From Lentimicrobium sp. (GTDB taxonomy: Bacteria > Bacteroidota > Bacteroidia > Bacteroidales > Lentimicrobiaceae), in NCBI GenBank assembly GCA_024709105.1, contig JANJXJ010000141.1, forward strand, positions 1 through 43,295: a DNA stretch of 43,295 nt. Direction: 5' to 3'. This document shows positions 24,965 to 33,652 of the stretch, piece after piece. A program made the position numbers and the translations under genes. The notes under the pieces were generated by a model. The model saw only the letters and a program-made list of their open reading frames with translations, ran no database searches and was not told the DNA's origin. Each line of letters starts with the position of its first letter. Position 1 is the stretch's first letter.

Positions 24965-25441
24965 TTATTTTGCAAGAAAAGCCGAATACATCCATACAAG
25001 TTTTTCTTTTTCGCGGATGTAGTCGCTGGCCATGGCATTGGTTCCTTCATCATTAAGTTCTGATGAAAGATTTAAAATTTCTCGCTCTTTTACAAGAAGC
25101 AGTTTGAAAGCGTCAAGCACATGCCCTACACATGTTGGGCCATGGGTCTCATTTTCAAGTGGTTTGATTTCTGAAAATTTCAGGTATCCCGCAAATGTGT
25201 GTATTGGAGTGCCTCCCAGAGTAAGGATGCGTTCAGCAATTTCATCAATTTTAATTTGAAGGTCGTTGTAAAGCTCCTCAAACTTCAGGTGAAGTTCAAA
25301 AAACTTTTCTCCTTTAATGTTCCAGTGAAAGCCGCGGGCATTCTGGTAGAACACCTGATAATTGGCCAAAAGGTCATTCAATTTTTCAATCAATTGGGCC
25401 GACATGGCTTCGTCAAGTCCGATTTTGTTCATCTTTTTCAT
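24965..25441 (-). CDS. dps: Dps ferritin-like DNA-protection protein
   Basis: A 158-residue dodecameric mini-ferritin that oxidises Fe(II) with hydrogen peroxide and stores the iron, keeping Fenton chemistry off DNA. The ferroxidase site is complete at inter-subunit spacing: His39, His51, Asp66 and Glu70 ([26 protein letters not shown]). The N-terminal tail is short and only weakly basic, so DNA binding is uncertain. It is the second gene of the operon, 20 bp after perR and 37 bp ahead of the peroxiredoxin, an arrangement matching a peroxide stimulon. Confidence 0.97.
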   Translation of the reverse strand: MKKMNKIGLDEAMSAQLIEKLNDLLANYQVFYQNARGFHWNIKGEKFFELHLKFEELYNDLQIKIDEIAERILTLGGTPIHTFAGYLKFSEIKPLENETHGPTCVGHVLDAFKLLLVKEREILNLSSELNDEGTNAMASDYIREKEKLVWMYSAFLAK

Positions 25442-25461
25442 ATTCCTTGAATTTTGGTAAT

Positions 25462-25893
25462 TTAATTTTTGTTGTTTTCGTTAAAATCTCCCATAAGCTG
25501 CAGCCTGATGTCGCTTACCGAAAAACCTGAGATCTGCTTTTTATTGAAATAGTCACTCAGAATCCGATCTAGTTCGGGGTCGAAATAGTCCTCCATACGG
25601 TCAGATACTGCGCAATACAGGTGATGATGATGATCGGTAATGGCATCGTAGCGCATAACATCGGCATCGGTCTTTACCCGTTTGATCAATCCTTTTTCAA
25701 CAAAAGTATCCAGGGTGTTGTATATGGTAGTAGGGGACAATCCGGGTAATATTTGCGAAACTTCTGCAAATAACTCGTCGGCTGTAGGATGGTTTTTTAG
25801 TTTACACAACATTTGCAACACAGTTACGCGCTGAGGGGTAATTTTTAACCCTGCGTCACTTATTTTTTTTACAATGTCCTGTGTTGATTCCAT
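25462..25893 (-). CDS. perR: PerR-type Fur-family peroxide regulator
   Basis: A 143-residue Fur-family repressor. The winged-helix half (~15-80) has TPQRVTVLQMLCKLKNHPTADEL and LSPTTIYNTLDTFVEKGLIKRV in parts. The regulatory metal site of PerR is complete: His35, Asp83, His89, His91 and Asp102, each exactly two positions before the Bacillus PerR ligands. Of the four structural-zinc cysteines only Cys94 remains; positions 97, 134 and 137 are Ser, Met and Phe. The Asp at 102 rather than Glu favours a peroxide sensor over Fur. It heads an operon with dps and a peroxiredoxin and is preceded by a dyad that is probably its own operator. Confidence 0.93.
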   Translation of the reverse strand: MESTQDIVKKISDAGLKITPQRVTVLQMLCKLKNHPTADELFAEVSQILPGLSPTTIYNTLDTFVEKGLIKRVKTDADVMRYDAITDHHHHLYCAVSDRMEDYFDPELDRILSDYFNKKQISGFSVSDIRLQLMGDFNENNKN

Positions 25894-25914
25894 GTTAAGA
25901 GTTTTTTGTAACTT

Positions 25915-25944
25915 GAAAATTAAGTTAGTTTGTAATATTTACAA
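25915..25944 (-). promoter_or_regulatory. Promoter of the perR-dps-prx operon
   Basis: Minus-strand TTG at 25942-25944 (-33) and TAATTTTC at 25915-25922 (-7, last base off consensus) are 19 bp apart. Predicted start ~25908, leader ~15 nt to ATG 25893. Confidence 0.6.
25930..25944. promoter_or_regulatory. PerR-box-like operator
   Basis: TTGTAATATTTACAA is a 15-bp 7-1-7 inverted repeat, matching 12 of the 14 specified bases... in form the PerR/Fur box TTATAATnATTATAA, with arms complementary at six of seven positions. It covers the -33 element. A second, weaker dyad TAACTT-N7-AAGTTA (25909-25927) lies 19 bp nearer the gene over the -7 box. Confidence 0.65.
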
Positions 25945-26276
25945 TTTAGAATCGCAATTGTTCAATAACCCGATGAAAAAAATGCATTTTTTTTCAAAAA
26001 ATTTTCAAAAATTGTTTTATGTGATTGATATTTAGCGAATTGTAAGCCGGGGGGATTTTTGAGTTTTTTTAGATTATTTTTTGATAATTTTCTATAATGA
26101 CTTTTAAAGTCTGGGATTAAGAAATTCAAATTATTCAGGGGTAGGTGAGGCAATATCTTTTAATGAACAAGAATTAAATTGAAACGGAATTATAAATTCC
26201 GATTAACTGCAGTTTTTGAAAGATATAATGAGTGAGATTTCTCTATTAGGTAAACAGAAATGTACCGCAGATAAAC

Positions 26277-27854
26277 CTAATCTTCAAAATCCTGACTTTC
26301 AGGGAGAATAAGTTGTGTTTCCTGGTCGCCCAGAATTTCAACATCTTTGAGTTTTCGTTGAATAGCGCGGGTCCGCTTGCCCATTACCTCATCAATCTGA
26401 TCGCTGGCCACACGGATATTTTTTTGTGCTTTTTCGAGCATTCCGCCAAAGTTTTCAAATTCTTTTTTAACAGCGCCCAGAATTTTCCACACTTCACTGC
26501 TTCGCTTTTGAATGGCCAGTGTCCTGAATCCCATTTGCAGACTGTTTAAAATGGCTGCAAGAGTAGCTGGGCCGGTAACAACCACTTTATAACTGCGCTG
26601 AAGTTCCTCCAGAAGGCTGGCTTTTCGTACAACTTCTGCATAAATGCCTTCAAAAGGCAGGAACATTATTGCAAAATCAGTAGTAAAAGGCGGATCTATG
26701 TATTTTTCACTGATGTCTTTAGCCATCTTTTTTATGGTGGCTTCAAGCAATTTCTGAGCTGTTTCTATTTGTAATGTATCGGCCGTATCATATGCTGTCT
26801 GAAGGGTTTCATATGCATCTCTGGGGAATTTGGCATCCACCGGAAGCCATACGCTGCCTTGCAAATCGTCCTTTCCGGGTAGTTTTATGGCAAATTCAAC
26901 AACATCTGAACTTCCCTTTTTGGTTTTTACGTTGGCTTCATATTGCTCCGGAGCGAGAATCTGTTCGAGCAACATCGAAAGTTGTACTTCGCCAAATCCA
27001 CCCCGCATTTTTACATTACTCAATACCCGCTTTAAGCCACCCACATCCTGAGCAAGGGTTTGCATTTCACCAAGCCCCTTCTGTACACTTTCCAATTGTT
27101 TGCCGACCAGTTCAAAGGATTGTCCAAGCCTTTCGTTGAGAGTTTTTTGTAATTTTTCGTCCACTGTCTGCCGCATTTCCTCCAATCGCTTTTCGGTGCT
27201 TTCAATCAGTTTTTGTTGTTTTTCTTCGAGCTGACCAAACTTTTCGCGCTGCAGTTCATTGAATGACTGCACATTCTTGTCAAATGCCGTCTGAAATTCC
27301 TTGATTACCTTTTCTAAAGATTCTCTGATGAGTTTGCTGTCGGCCTGGCTTTGTTGATTGATGGCGGAAAGTTTTTCTTCAACTTTCAAAGTGATTTTTT
27401 CAAGATTTTCAATGGTTTTCTGAGTCAACTCCTTTTGTTCAGAGCGCAATTCATCAAATTTCTGTCTTTGCTCAATTGTAAAGTCCTTCAGGCTGCTGAC
27501 CAGCGTTTCGCGGTTATTTTTATTATTATCTTCCAGCGTTCTTAGCATGGTTTCGAGCGCCTGCTGATTTTGCAAAGTGATAAGTTTCAGGTTTTCAGTC
27601 ATTTCGCTCTTAAAAGCGTTAAAACCTGCACTCATTTCATTGCGGTTTTCCCGGGCTGATGCTGAATTCTCTTCCCGGTTTGCCCTGAAGTCTTCCTTCA
27701 GGTTTGTTTCCAGGCGGCTGAGCGCACCTGCGAGGTTATCTAATTTTGCCGGAAGTTCACTTTCGGCTAAATTTTTCTTGCCGGACCTTAAAAACAGAAA
27801 TACAATCAGGTGAATTACAACCAGAACCAATGTTATAAGGCTGAAAATATCCAT
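26277..27854 (-). CDS. rmuC: DNA recombination protein RmuC
   Basis: A 525-residue membrane-anchored nuclease-fold protein that limits inversions and rearrangements at short repeats. An N-terminal TM helix (~3-25) is followed by a long coiled coil (~35-270, rich in E/K/Q/L). The RmuC core then starts at LKRVLSNVKMRGGFGEVQL. Core motifs WLPVDAKFPRDAYE, ISEKYIDPPFTTDFAIMFLPFEGIYAEV in pieces and VVTGPATLAAILNSLQMGFRTLAIQKRSSEVW are characteristic. Its length is typical. It follows an exonuclease gene on the same strand but is separated from it by a terminator. Confidence 0.96.
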   Translation of the reverse strand: MDIFSLITLVLVVIHLIVFLFLRSGKKNLAESELPAKLDNLAGALSRLETNLKEDFRANREENSASARENRNEMSAGFNAFKSEMTENLKLITLQNQQALETMLRTLEDNNKNNRETLVSSLKDFTIEQRQKFDELRSEQKELTQKTIENLEKITLKVEEKLSAINQQSQADSKLIRESLEKVIKEFQTAFDKNVQSFNELQREKFGQLEEKQQKLIESTEKRLEEMRQTVDEKLQKTLNERLGQSFELVGKQLESVQKGLGEMQTLAQDVGGLKRVLSNVKMRGGFGEVQLSMLLEQILAPEQYEANVKTKKGSSDVVEFAIKLPGKDDLQGSVWLPVDAKFPRDAYETLQTAYDTADTLQIETAQKLLEATIKKMAKDISEKYIDPPFTTDFAIMFLPFEGIYAEVVRKASLLEELQRSYKVVVTGPATLAAILNSLQMGFRTLAIQKRSSEVWKILGAVKKEFENFGGMLEKAQKNIRVASDQIDEVMGKRTRAIQRKLKDVEILGDQETQLILPESQDFED

Positions 27855-27960
27855 AGCTTCAGAGTATTGTTTGCAGGGTTAAAGGTACGTTTTTTTGATG
27901 TTTCAGGCAATTTCCAGTAATATTTCGCATTATAAATCTCATGGAAACTGTCACAAAAAA

Positions 27961-27980
27961 AACCGACCCACAGGCCGGTT
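27961..27980 (-). terminator. Rho-independent terminator of the exonuclease gene
   Basis: AACCG-a-CC/GG-c-CGGTT, a 7-bp stem with one mismatch and a CACA loop, 23 bp after the exonuclease stop. It ends in eight T residues on the minus strand. Confidence 0.75.
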
Positions 27981-28002
27981 CTTTTCATTGATGTTTTATT
28001 TT

Positions 28003-28824
28003 CTAAATCTTCACCGAGCTTTTGTTAAAACCCCTGAGTTTGATGGCGGTAATAATTTTTTTTGTGTAAAGCGGAAACTCTGCTTTCATCATCCAGTCGT
28101 AGTAGGATGGTTCCTGCGCAAAAACTTCTTCAACGGTTTTACCTTTATATTTTCCGAAATTGAAAATTTCATGGTTCTTATCGTTGTAAATGATGTGGCC
28201 TGCGAGGTCGGCATTGCGGTTGTGGAATGAAAATTCATGCAACTGCCTGATGTCGTTGACAATGGGTACACTGCTGCGACCGTCCTTATCGGTTATTTCC
28301 ACTCCCTGATAACGTTCGAGCTGCGAAAGCAGAATCTCGTAAGTAGCCCGGGTATCGGCCTCTGCTGAATGTGCATTAATGATATCCTTGTTGCAATAAA
28401 ACTTATAGGCAGCTTTGAGTGTGCGGGGCTCCATTTTATGGAAAATATTCTGAACATCAACGAATCTGCGTCCTTTAAGGTCAAAATCCACACCGGCTCT
28501 TAAAAATTCTTCAACCAGAAGTGGTATATCAAACTTATTTGAATTATAACCTCCCATATCGCAATTGGCCAGAAACTGTGTTAAAACCGGAGCTAACTGT
28601 GCAAATGTAGGCTCATTTTTTACATCCTCATCTGTAATTCCGTGAATAGCAGTGACTTCAGGTGGAATGGGAACGCCCGGATTGATCCGGCGAGTGAGTG
28701 TCTCCTCTCTGCCATCGGGATGAATTTTGATGATGCTTATTTCAACAATCTTGTCGCTGCCAACATTGGTGCCGGTGGTTTCAAGATCGAAAATGGCTAA
28801 AGGTTTGGTAAGATTCAGTTTCAT
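28003..28824 (-). CDS. DEDDh 3'-5' exonuclease (DnaQ/epsilon-like) with ExoX-type C-terminus
   Basis: A 273-residue exonuclease of the DnaQ superfamily. ExoI is IFDLETTG with Asp13 and Glu15, ExoII lies around GYNSNKFDIPLL, and ExoIII is the DEDDh pattern INAHSAEADTRATYEIL with its His and Asp. Residues ~218-250 (FNFGKYKGKTVEEVFAQEPSYYDWMM, split here) are the C-terminal domain found in exodeoxyribonuclease X-like proteins, which binds the DNA end. It could proofread or trim 3' ends in repair rather than being the Pol III epsilon subunit proper; the free C-terminal domain and lack of a polymerase neighbour support a repair role. It carries its own terminator and lies upstream of rmuC. Confidence 0.92.
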   Translation of the reverse strand: MKLNLTKPLAIFDLETTGTNVGSDKIVEISIIKIHPDGREETLTRRINPGVPIPPEVTAIHGITDEDVKNEPTFAQLAPVLTQFLANCDMGGYNSNKFDIPLLVEEFLRAGVDFDLKGRRFVDVQNIFHKMEPRTLKAAYKFYCNKDIINAHSAEADTRATYEILLSQLERYQGVEITDKDGRSSVPIVNDIRQLHEFSFHNRNADLAGHIIYNDKNHEIFNFGKYKGKTVEEVFAQEPSYYDWMMKAEFPLYTKKIITAIKLRGFNKSSVKI

Positions 28825-28930
28825 CGTTGAAATATTTGCTTATGGAGTTGGGCCAAAACTCAACTGCGTGAAGATTAATTAACTGTGAGCTTGTTCAAGC
28901 AAAGCAGTCTGGTTTTATACACAAAAAATA

Positions 28931-28961
28931 AAAAGAGATTATTCCGCTTATTTATCTCTTT
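28931..28961 (-). terminator. Probable terminator downstream of the E2 gene
   Basis: AAAGAGAT/ATCTCTTT, an 8-bp stem with a 14-nt loop, ends in TTTTATTTTTT on the minus strand. It sits ~105 bp after the E2 stop, in the 241-bp gap before the exonuclease gene, and is long-looped, so confidence is modest. Confidence 0.5.
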
Positions 28962-29065
28962 GCTTAGCTGATTTACCATTGCAGAATTTCTTTCTGCTTC
29001 TGACATACCGGCCTTAAAGAGTTTTCAATACGGAATAACCTCTGCGAAATTAGGCTTTTTTTGAT

Positions 29066-30394
29066 CTAAATTACCCTTTTGGGGTCGAAACTTTCGAGCA
29101 ATTGCTGCATACGCTGCAAATACATTCCTCCCAGCGCGCCGTCAACTACCCTGTGGTCGTACGACAATGAAAGTATCATCATGTGCCTGATGGCAATAAC
29201 GTCTCCTTCTTCGGTTTCGAGAACAACCGGTTTTTTCTTGATTACACCCACTCCCAGTATGGCCACCTGAGGCTGATTGATGATCGGGGAACCGGTGATG
29301 CTTCCGAAAGTGCCCAGGTTGGTGATGGTAAATGTACCTCCTGCAATGTCGTCGGGATCAAGTTTATTGGTCCTGGCTTTGTTGGCTAAGCTGTTTACAT
29401 CTTTTGCAAGGCCAAGCAGGTTTTTCTGATCGGCATTTTTTATAACCGGCACAATGAGGTTGCCATTGGGCAATGCAGCGGCCATACCAATATTGATATT
29501 TTTGCGAAGTATCACTTTGTACCCGTCAACTGAGGCATTTACACCAGGGAAGTCTTTCAGGGCCTGAGCTGCAGCTTCAACAAAGATTGGGGTAAAGGTG
29601 ATCTTTTCCTTTTCACGTTTCTGGAAGTCATCTTTTACTCTGTCGCGCCATTTTACTATATTGGTAACATCCACTTCGATGAAGGAGGTAACATGAGGCG
29701 AAGTCTGAACCGACATCACCATATGATCGGCAATGAGCCTGCGCATACGATCCATTTCAACAATCTCATCGCCGGCGCTGCTAATTATTGCAGGAGCCTG
29801 ATGTTTTACAGCGGCAACCGGAGCGGCAACCGGTGCAGGTGAGGCTGCGGGAGCAACTGCCTGTGCAGGACTTGCAACTGCAGCGGGTTTGCCCTGTCCA
29901 CGGGTTTTGAGGTACGCCATCAAATCGTCTTTGGTAACGCGGCCATCTTTCCCTGTGCCAGGAACCTGATCAAGTTCTGATTGAGTAATGCCTTCGGTTT
30001 TGGCAATATTTTTAACAAGCGGCGAATAAAAACGATCTGAAGAATTTTCGATAACTTCAGTTGATGCAACCGGAATATTCTCTTCAATATCGCGGGCCAC
30101 ATTTTCAACAGTTTTTGCACTGCTGCCAACAGCAGGCTCAACGGAGGCATTCGGGTCTGTTTCGATGATGGCGATGATTTTTCCTACAGGCACAATGTCG
30201 CCTTCCTGATACAAAGCTTCAACCAACCGGCCTTCAACAGGAGAGGGGATTTCAGAATCTACCTTGTCTGTAGCAATTTCTACAATGGGATCATCTTCTT
30301 CGATGGTATCGCCGGGACTTTTGAGCCATTTGGTAATGGTGGCTTCAATAATGCTTTCGCCCAGTTTGGGCATTACAACTTCAAATTTTGCCAT
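29066..30394 (-). CDS. Lipoyl-dependent 2-oxoacid dehydrogenase E2 acyltransferase
   Basis: A 442-residue E2 subunit. ATG 30394 gives MAKFEVVMPKLGES, the canonical start; an ATG seven codons upstream is less likely. The single lipoyl domain (~1-80) carries the lipoylated Lys44 in EIATDKVDSE. A peripheral-subunit binding domain follows (~128-165, SPLVKNIAKTEGI...GTGKDGRVTKDDL), then an Ala/Pro-rich hinge, and the catalytic domain ends with SYDHRVVDG, whose His and Asp are catalytic. Such E2s serve pyruvate or, more often when as here alone, branched-chain 2-oxoacid dehydrogenases. E1 and E3 genes are not adjacent, so the substrate cannot be decided. Confidence 0.94.
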   Translation of the reverse strand: MAKFEVVMPKLGESIIEATITKWLKSPGDTIEEDDPIVEIATDKVDSEIPSPVEGRLVEALYQEGDIVPVGKIIAIIETDPNASVEPAVGSSAKTVENVARDIEENIPVASTEVIENSSDRFYSPLVKNIAKTEGITQSELDQVPGTGKDGRVTKDDLMAYLKTRGQGKPAAVASPAQAVAPAASPAPVAAPVAAVKHQAPAIISSAGDEIVEMDRMRRLIADHMVMSVQTSPHVTSFIEVDVTNIVKWRDRVKDDFQKREKEKITFTPIFVEAAAQALKDFPGVNASVDGYKVILRKNINIGMAAALPNGNLIVPVIKNADQKNLLGLAKDVNSLANKARTNKLDPDDIAGGTFTITNLGTFGSITGSPIINQPQVAILGVGVIKKKPVVLETEEGDVIAIRHMMILSLSYDHRVVDGALGGMYLQRMQQLLESFDPKRVI

Positions 30395-30493
30395 TTCAAT
30401 GTATTTAGGTAGCATGTCTTTGGCAAGTACATGCAGATTTGTTTAATCAATGGCCTATTAACAAACGATTCTGAAAAAGGTTTACAGTATTTA

Positions 30494-32458
30494 TCAGGCT
30501 TTTCTTCCCAGATTCCTGAAACCTTTGAGAATTATATTTATATCGCTGCTCAGCCGATAGTCGCGGGCATACAACATATTGAGCCTGATGGCAGTTTCGG
30601 TGTCCGGGATGTTAAAATTCAGGGCATCGGTTGGATTAAGAATTCCCTTGCGAACGGGAGGCAGGTTTTGTGGTGCTGAAAATTTGCTGTATCCCACCCA
30701 GGTTCGGTTTCCCGAAAGGACCCGCAGAATATTCCAGATGAAACCATGAGGCCTCTTCATAAAAATGAACAGCAGTGGTGAGAAAGCCAGCAATAAAAAT
30801 GACAAAACCACATCAAGCAATCGTTTATTTCTAAGATTGTTAACCCGGGTAATAGAGTTTATTTCAATTACATACAAATCGCCGGTTGTGCTTATTGAAT
30901 TTGATCCTATGATGGATAAACTTTCAGGTGGAACAATCTTAAATTCAACCTGCAATTTGCTTAATTGCGACATGGTATCAATAATCTGACTGGCGGGTAT
31001 ATCCTTTGCACAAAAAATAACCTCGTCTATTTTGTAAATGTTTATGATGTCAGAGATGTTAGGCAGTGAGCCAATAAACCCTTCGGTGTTGTTTTTGCTG
31101 TTTTCGGTATTGACCAATCCAATAAATCCGGCATTTACCAGTCCTTTCCTAAGAATGTCGGCTACTCTTTCAGATTCATCTTTATTCCCAATAATGGCAA
31201 ACCTCCTGTTTGGATTTAAACCCAGCCGGTAGGATCTGAAGCCTGCAAAGTGAAGCAGCAGCCTTATTCCCGTAACTGAAGCAATACCCCATATGCCTGA
31301 TAGTATAATGATGGCTCTTGAGAATCTGAATCCGGCAGGTAAAAGTGCGTAAAATACAAGAATGGCAATTGTTCCGGCAAATATGCCGGTAAATATTTTT
31401 CGCAAACTCAGGGGTTTGTCGTAACCTCCTGCAAGTAAAACAGAAAACAACCAGATCAGCACATATCCGGGTAATAAGCCAAATAGAAACTGTGGCGGAT
31501 AGTGGCCTCCAAAAGTGTAGGTTACATTCGATTCCCAATAATCAACAATAAGCAGCGATCCTGAATAAATTACTGCTGCATCGGCAAGCGGCAGCAATAC
31601 TTTGTTGAGCAGGCGGTGAAGAATGGAAATGCCAGCCCTCAGGTAAATGGCAATATGGATGAGAAATGAAAAAAGTCTGGCATTTTTTTGCGAGAAGTGT
31701 TTTCTGGCAAAAATAACCATAGCATTATAAAACACAAATACGTAATTGATGCTGCTTTTTTTTGTGCTTTCTCCTTTGTAGTGGATTATCCTTGCCCCAG
31801 GGAAATAGTAGTTTTTATAACCCGATTTTGTGATGCGATAGCTCAGGTCAATGTCCTCGCCATACATAAAAAAGGTTTCGTCGAGCAGGCCTGTTTTTTC
31901 CAGCGTTTCTCTTCTCAGCATCATGTATGCTCCGGCAAGTACATCAACAACATGCGTTTTTTCATTGTCGAGATACCCTAGGTGGTATTGCCCGAAGATT
32001 CTTGATTTCGGAAACAAGGCGGACAATCCGAAGATTTTATAGAATGCCACTGCAGGAGTGGGAAGTCCGCGTTTCGATTCTGGCAGAAACCGGCCGCTTC
32101 CGTCAACCATTTTTATTCCGAGGCCACCTGCATCGGGATGGGCATCCATGAACTCTACCGACTTCGAAAATGTATCGAGCTCAACAACAGTATCAGGATT
32201 CAGAAGTAAAATGTACTCGCCCGAAGCTACTTTGATTGCCTGATTGTTGGCAACCGAAAAGCCTGTATTTACAGTATTGGCAATGAGTTTTACGTCGGGG
32301 AATTTTTCCCGCACCATCTCTACAGAACCATCAACAGAATTATTGTCAACTACAAATACTTCAGCATCAATGCCTTTGATTGCAGCTTCAACCGAATGCA
32401 GGCACTGCTCAAGAAAGTATTTTACATTGTAATTAACAATGACTACAGATAACTTCAT
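30494..32458 (-). CDS. GT2 glycosyltransferase fused to membrane region and remnant sugar-phosphate transferase
   Basis: A 654-residue protein starting at ATG 32458 (MKLSVVIVNYN); a start 14 codons upstream is unlikely. Residues 1-~240 are a GT2 fold: VVIVNYNVKYF, the DxD-like LLNPDTVVE, and the C-terminal acceptor-site GEDIDLSYR. Four to six TM helices (~285-420) follow. A Rossmann CoA-binding-like domain starts at RRFAIIGNKDES (~430). The end resembles polyprenyl-phosphate sugar-1-phosphate transferases (KRLLDVVLSFLLLAFSPLL, then NILRVLSGNRTWVGY and YARDYRLSSDINIILKG). The intervening KFRSM/DELPQ catalytic section is absent. The GT2 half should be active on a cell-surface polysaccharide or lipid acceptor; the fused half is probably structural or a binding unit. 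Confidence 0.88.
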   Translation of the reverse strand: MKLSVVIVNYNVKYFLEQCLHSVEAAIKGIDAEVFVVDNNSVDGSVEMVREKFPDVKLIANTVNTGFSVANNQAIKVASGEYILLLNPDTVVELDTFSKSVEFMDAHPDAGGLGIKMVDGSGRFLPESKRGLPTPAVAFYKIFGLSALFPKSRIFGQYHLGYLDNEKTHVVDVLAGAYMMLRRETLEKTGLLDETFFMYGEDIDLSYRITKSGYKNYYFPGARIIHYKGESTKKSSINYVFVFYNAMVIFARKHFSQKNARLFSFLIHIAIYLRAGISILHRLLNKVLLPLADAAVIYSGSLLIVDYWESNVTYTFGGHYPPQFLFGLLPGYVLIWLFSVLLAGGYDKPLSLRKIFTGIFAGTIAILVFYALLPAGFRFSRAIIILSGIWGIASVTGIRLLLHFAGFRSYRLGLNPNRRFAIIGNKDESERVADILRKGLVNAGFIGLVNTENSKNNTEGFIGSLPNISDIINIYKIDEVIFCAKDIPASQIIDTMSQLSKLQVEFKIVPPESLSIIGSNSISTTGDLYVIEINSITRVNNLRNKRLLDVVLSFLLLAFSPLLFIFMKRPHGFIWNILRVLSGNRTWVGYSKFSAPQNLPPVRKGILNPTDALNFNIPDTETAIRLNMLYARDYRLSSDINIILKGFRNLGRKA

Positions 32459-32576
32459 GCAGTATGGAATTTTGGGACGGTAAAGGTATGGATTTATCAT
32501 TAAACAGTAAACCTATAATCACTAACCTGATCAGGAATGATTGAATTTGCCGGGTAAGCGTATGAATGACTTTTTG

Positions 32577-32584
32577 TAGTTTTG
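32577..32584 (+). promoter_or_regulatory. -7 promoter box of rluE
   Basis: TAGTTTTG fits TAnnTTTG. Predicted start ~32591, a short ~9-nt leader to ATG 32600. A TTTG at 32546-32549 is spaced 27 bp away, too far for a standard -33. Confidence 0.45.
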
Positions 32585-32599
32585 CTGTTCAATTGAGCT

Positions 32600-33175
32600 A
32601 TGAAGCACAGGCATTTTATTTTTCACAAACCTTTTGGCTATTTAAGTCAGTTTAAATGCGAGCACGACTGGAAAAAAGTGCTGGGCGAACTCTATGATTT
32701 TCCTGAAGGCACCATGACCATTGGCCGGCTGGATGAGGACAGCGAAGGATTGTTATTACTTACCACCGATGGCAAACTCTGCGATTCAATGCTTGCCCGC
32801 GATAAGGAAAAAGAGTATTATGTTCAGCTCGACGGAATAATTGATGAGGCTGGTTTGGAAAAACTTCGGTCAGGGGTTGAAATCGGACTCAGGGGCAAAA
32901 AATATAAAACTCTGCCCTGCAAAGCCCATAAATTGGAAATTGATCCCGGATTTTCTCCCAGAGTTAAAAAAATCAGAGATGACAGGCATGGCCCCACCTG
33001 CTGGATATCCGTAACACTGATTGAGGGCAAAAACAGGCAGATACGCAAAATGACCGCTGCAGTTGGCTATCCTACCTTAAGACTTTTCAGGGTTAGGATG
33101 GATAATATCAGGCTGAACCAGCTTTTGCCGGGCGAAGTTATTGAAGTTGAGGGGTTTGATGTATCAGAAATGTAA
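32600..33175 (+). CDS. rluE: 23S rRNA pseudouridine synthase RluE-type
   Basis: A 191-residue RsuA/RluE-family pseudouridine synthase, without an S4 domain as in RluE. RluE makes pseudouridine 2457 in 23S rRNA (E. coli numbering). The catalytic Asp45 is in MTIGRLDEDSEGLLLLT. The HKPFGYLSQF start and the ISVTLIEGKNRQIRKMTAAVGYPTLRLFRVRM block are typical. It is convergent with the NUDIX gene, 13 bp between stops. Confidence 0.95.
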   Translation: MKHRHFIFHKPFGYLSQFKCEHDWKKVLGELYDFPEGTMTIGRLDEDSEGLLLLTTDGKLCDSMLARDKEKEYYVQLDGIIDEAGLEKLRSGVEIGLRGKKYKTLPCKAHKLEIDPGFSPRVKKIRDDRHGPTCWISVTLIEGKNRQIRKMTAAVGYPTLRLFRVRMDNIRLNQLLPGEVIEVEGFDVSEM

Positions 33176-33188
33176 AGTAAATCTGTAG

Positions 33189-33635
33189 TTATTCACGGTT
33201 TTCGGGAAACAAATCGCCGGTCAGTATTTTTTTTACCGCTTCGAAAAGCACAGGTTGTATGTGCGGATAGGTTAAATTTTCGGGTAAAACTTCAGAATAC
33301 ATCACTTCGGCTATTTCAAAATCGGAAAGAGGCCCTGTTTTTTCGATTTCAGCGAAAAAAAGCCTGCCAAAAGTTTTATTTGAGCCGTTTTCAACGGAAT
33401 AATCACATAATTCCCTGATTGAGAACTCCAAAGCCCCTGTTTCCTCTTGCAGCTCTCGGGTGGCGGCCTGTAACGGAGATTCTCCGGCTTCGATATGGCC
33501 GCCGGGGATTTCCCAGGTGTTTCTGTCCTTATTTCGGACCAAGGTCCACTTTCCCTGATAAAGTGCAAATATTATTGAATACTTGTACGAAGAATCAGAT
33601 GAGCCGGTTTGCAGAATGTCAATTTTAAAATTCAT
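33189..33635 (-). CDS. NUDIX hydrolase
   Basis: A 148-residue NUDIX-fold pyrophosphohydrolase. The NUDIX box is intact: [24 protein letters not shown], i.e. Gx5Ex7REUxEExGU with the catalytic glutamates. Substrate class (8-oxo-dGTP, nucleoside diphosphate derivatives or others) cannot be told; WEIPGG precedes the box as in MutT-like enzymes. It follows the CAT-like gene by 17 bp on the same strand, so the two are probably co-transcribed. Confidence 0.93.
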   Translation of the reverse strand: MNFKIDILQTGSSDSSYKYSIIFALYQGKWTLVRNKDRNTWEIPGGHIEAGESPLQAATRELQEETGALEFSIRELCDYSVENGSNKTFGRLFFAEIEKTGPLSDFEIAEVMYSEVLPENLTYPHIQPVLFEAVKKILTGDLFPENRE

Positions 33636-33652
33636 TGAATATCAATTGAATA

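Larger units (their letters stand above)
25894..26276. other. Intergenic region upstream of perR
   Basis: A 383-bp very AT-rich gap. The left 50 bp hold the perR operator and promoter. From ~25950 to 26276 there is only a low-complexity stretch with T-runs and a 63-codon open frame (25962-26153) lacking any family likeness or start signal. No RNA gene or terminator for rmuC stands out. Confidence 0.6.

Noticed and set aside
24928-25053. 42-residue N-terminal extension of the peroxiredoxin
   Set aside because: It lies inside dps; the MSEVKSF start matches the family.
25962-26153. 63-codon minus-strand frame upstream of perR
   Set aside because: Low-complexity AT-rich sequence, no plausible promoter or family; treated as intergenic.
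26774-27139. 121-codon frame antisense to rmuC
   Set aside because: His/Pro-rich translation is an artefact of the opposite strand of the RmuC coiled coil.
31182-31538. 118-codon frame within the glycosyltransferase gene
   Set aside because: Same-strand alternate frame through the TM region; Cys-rich translation typical of shadows.
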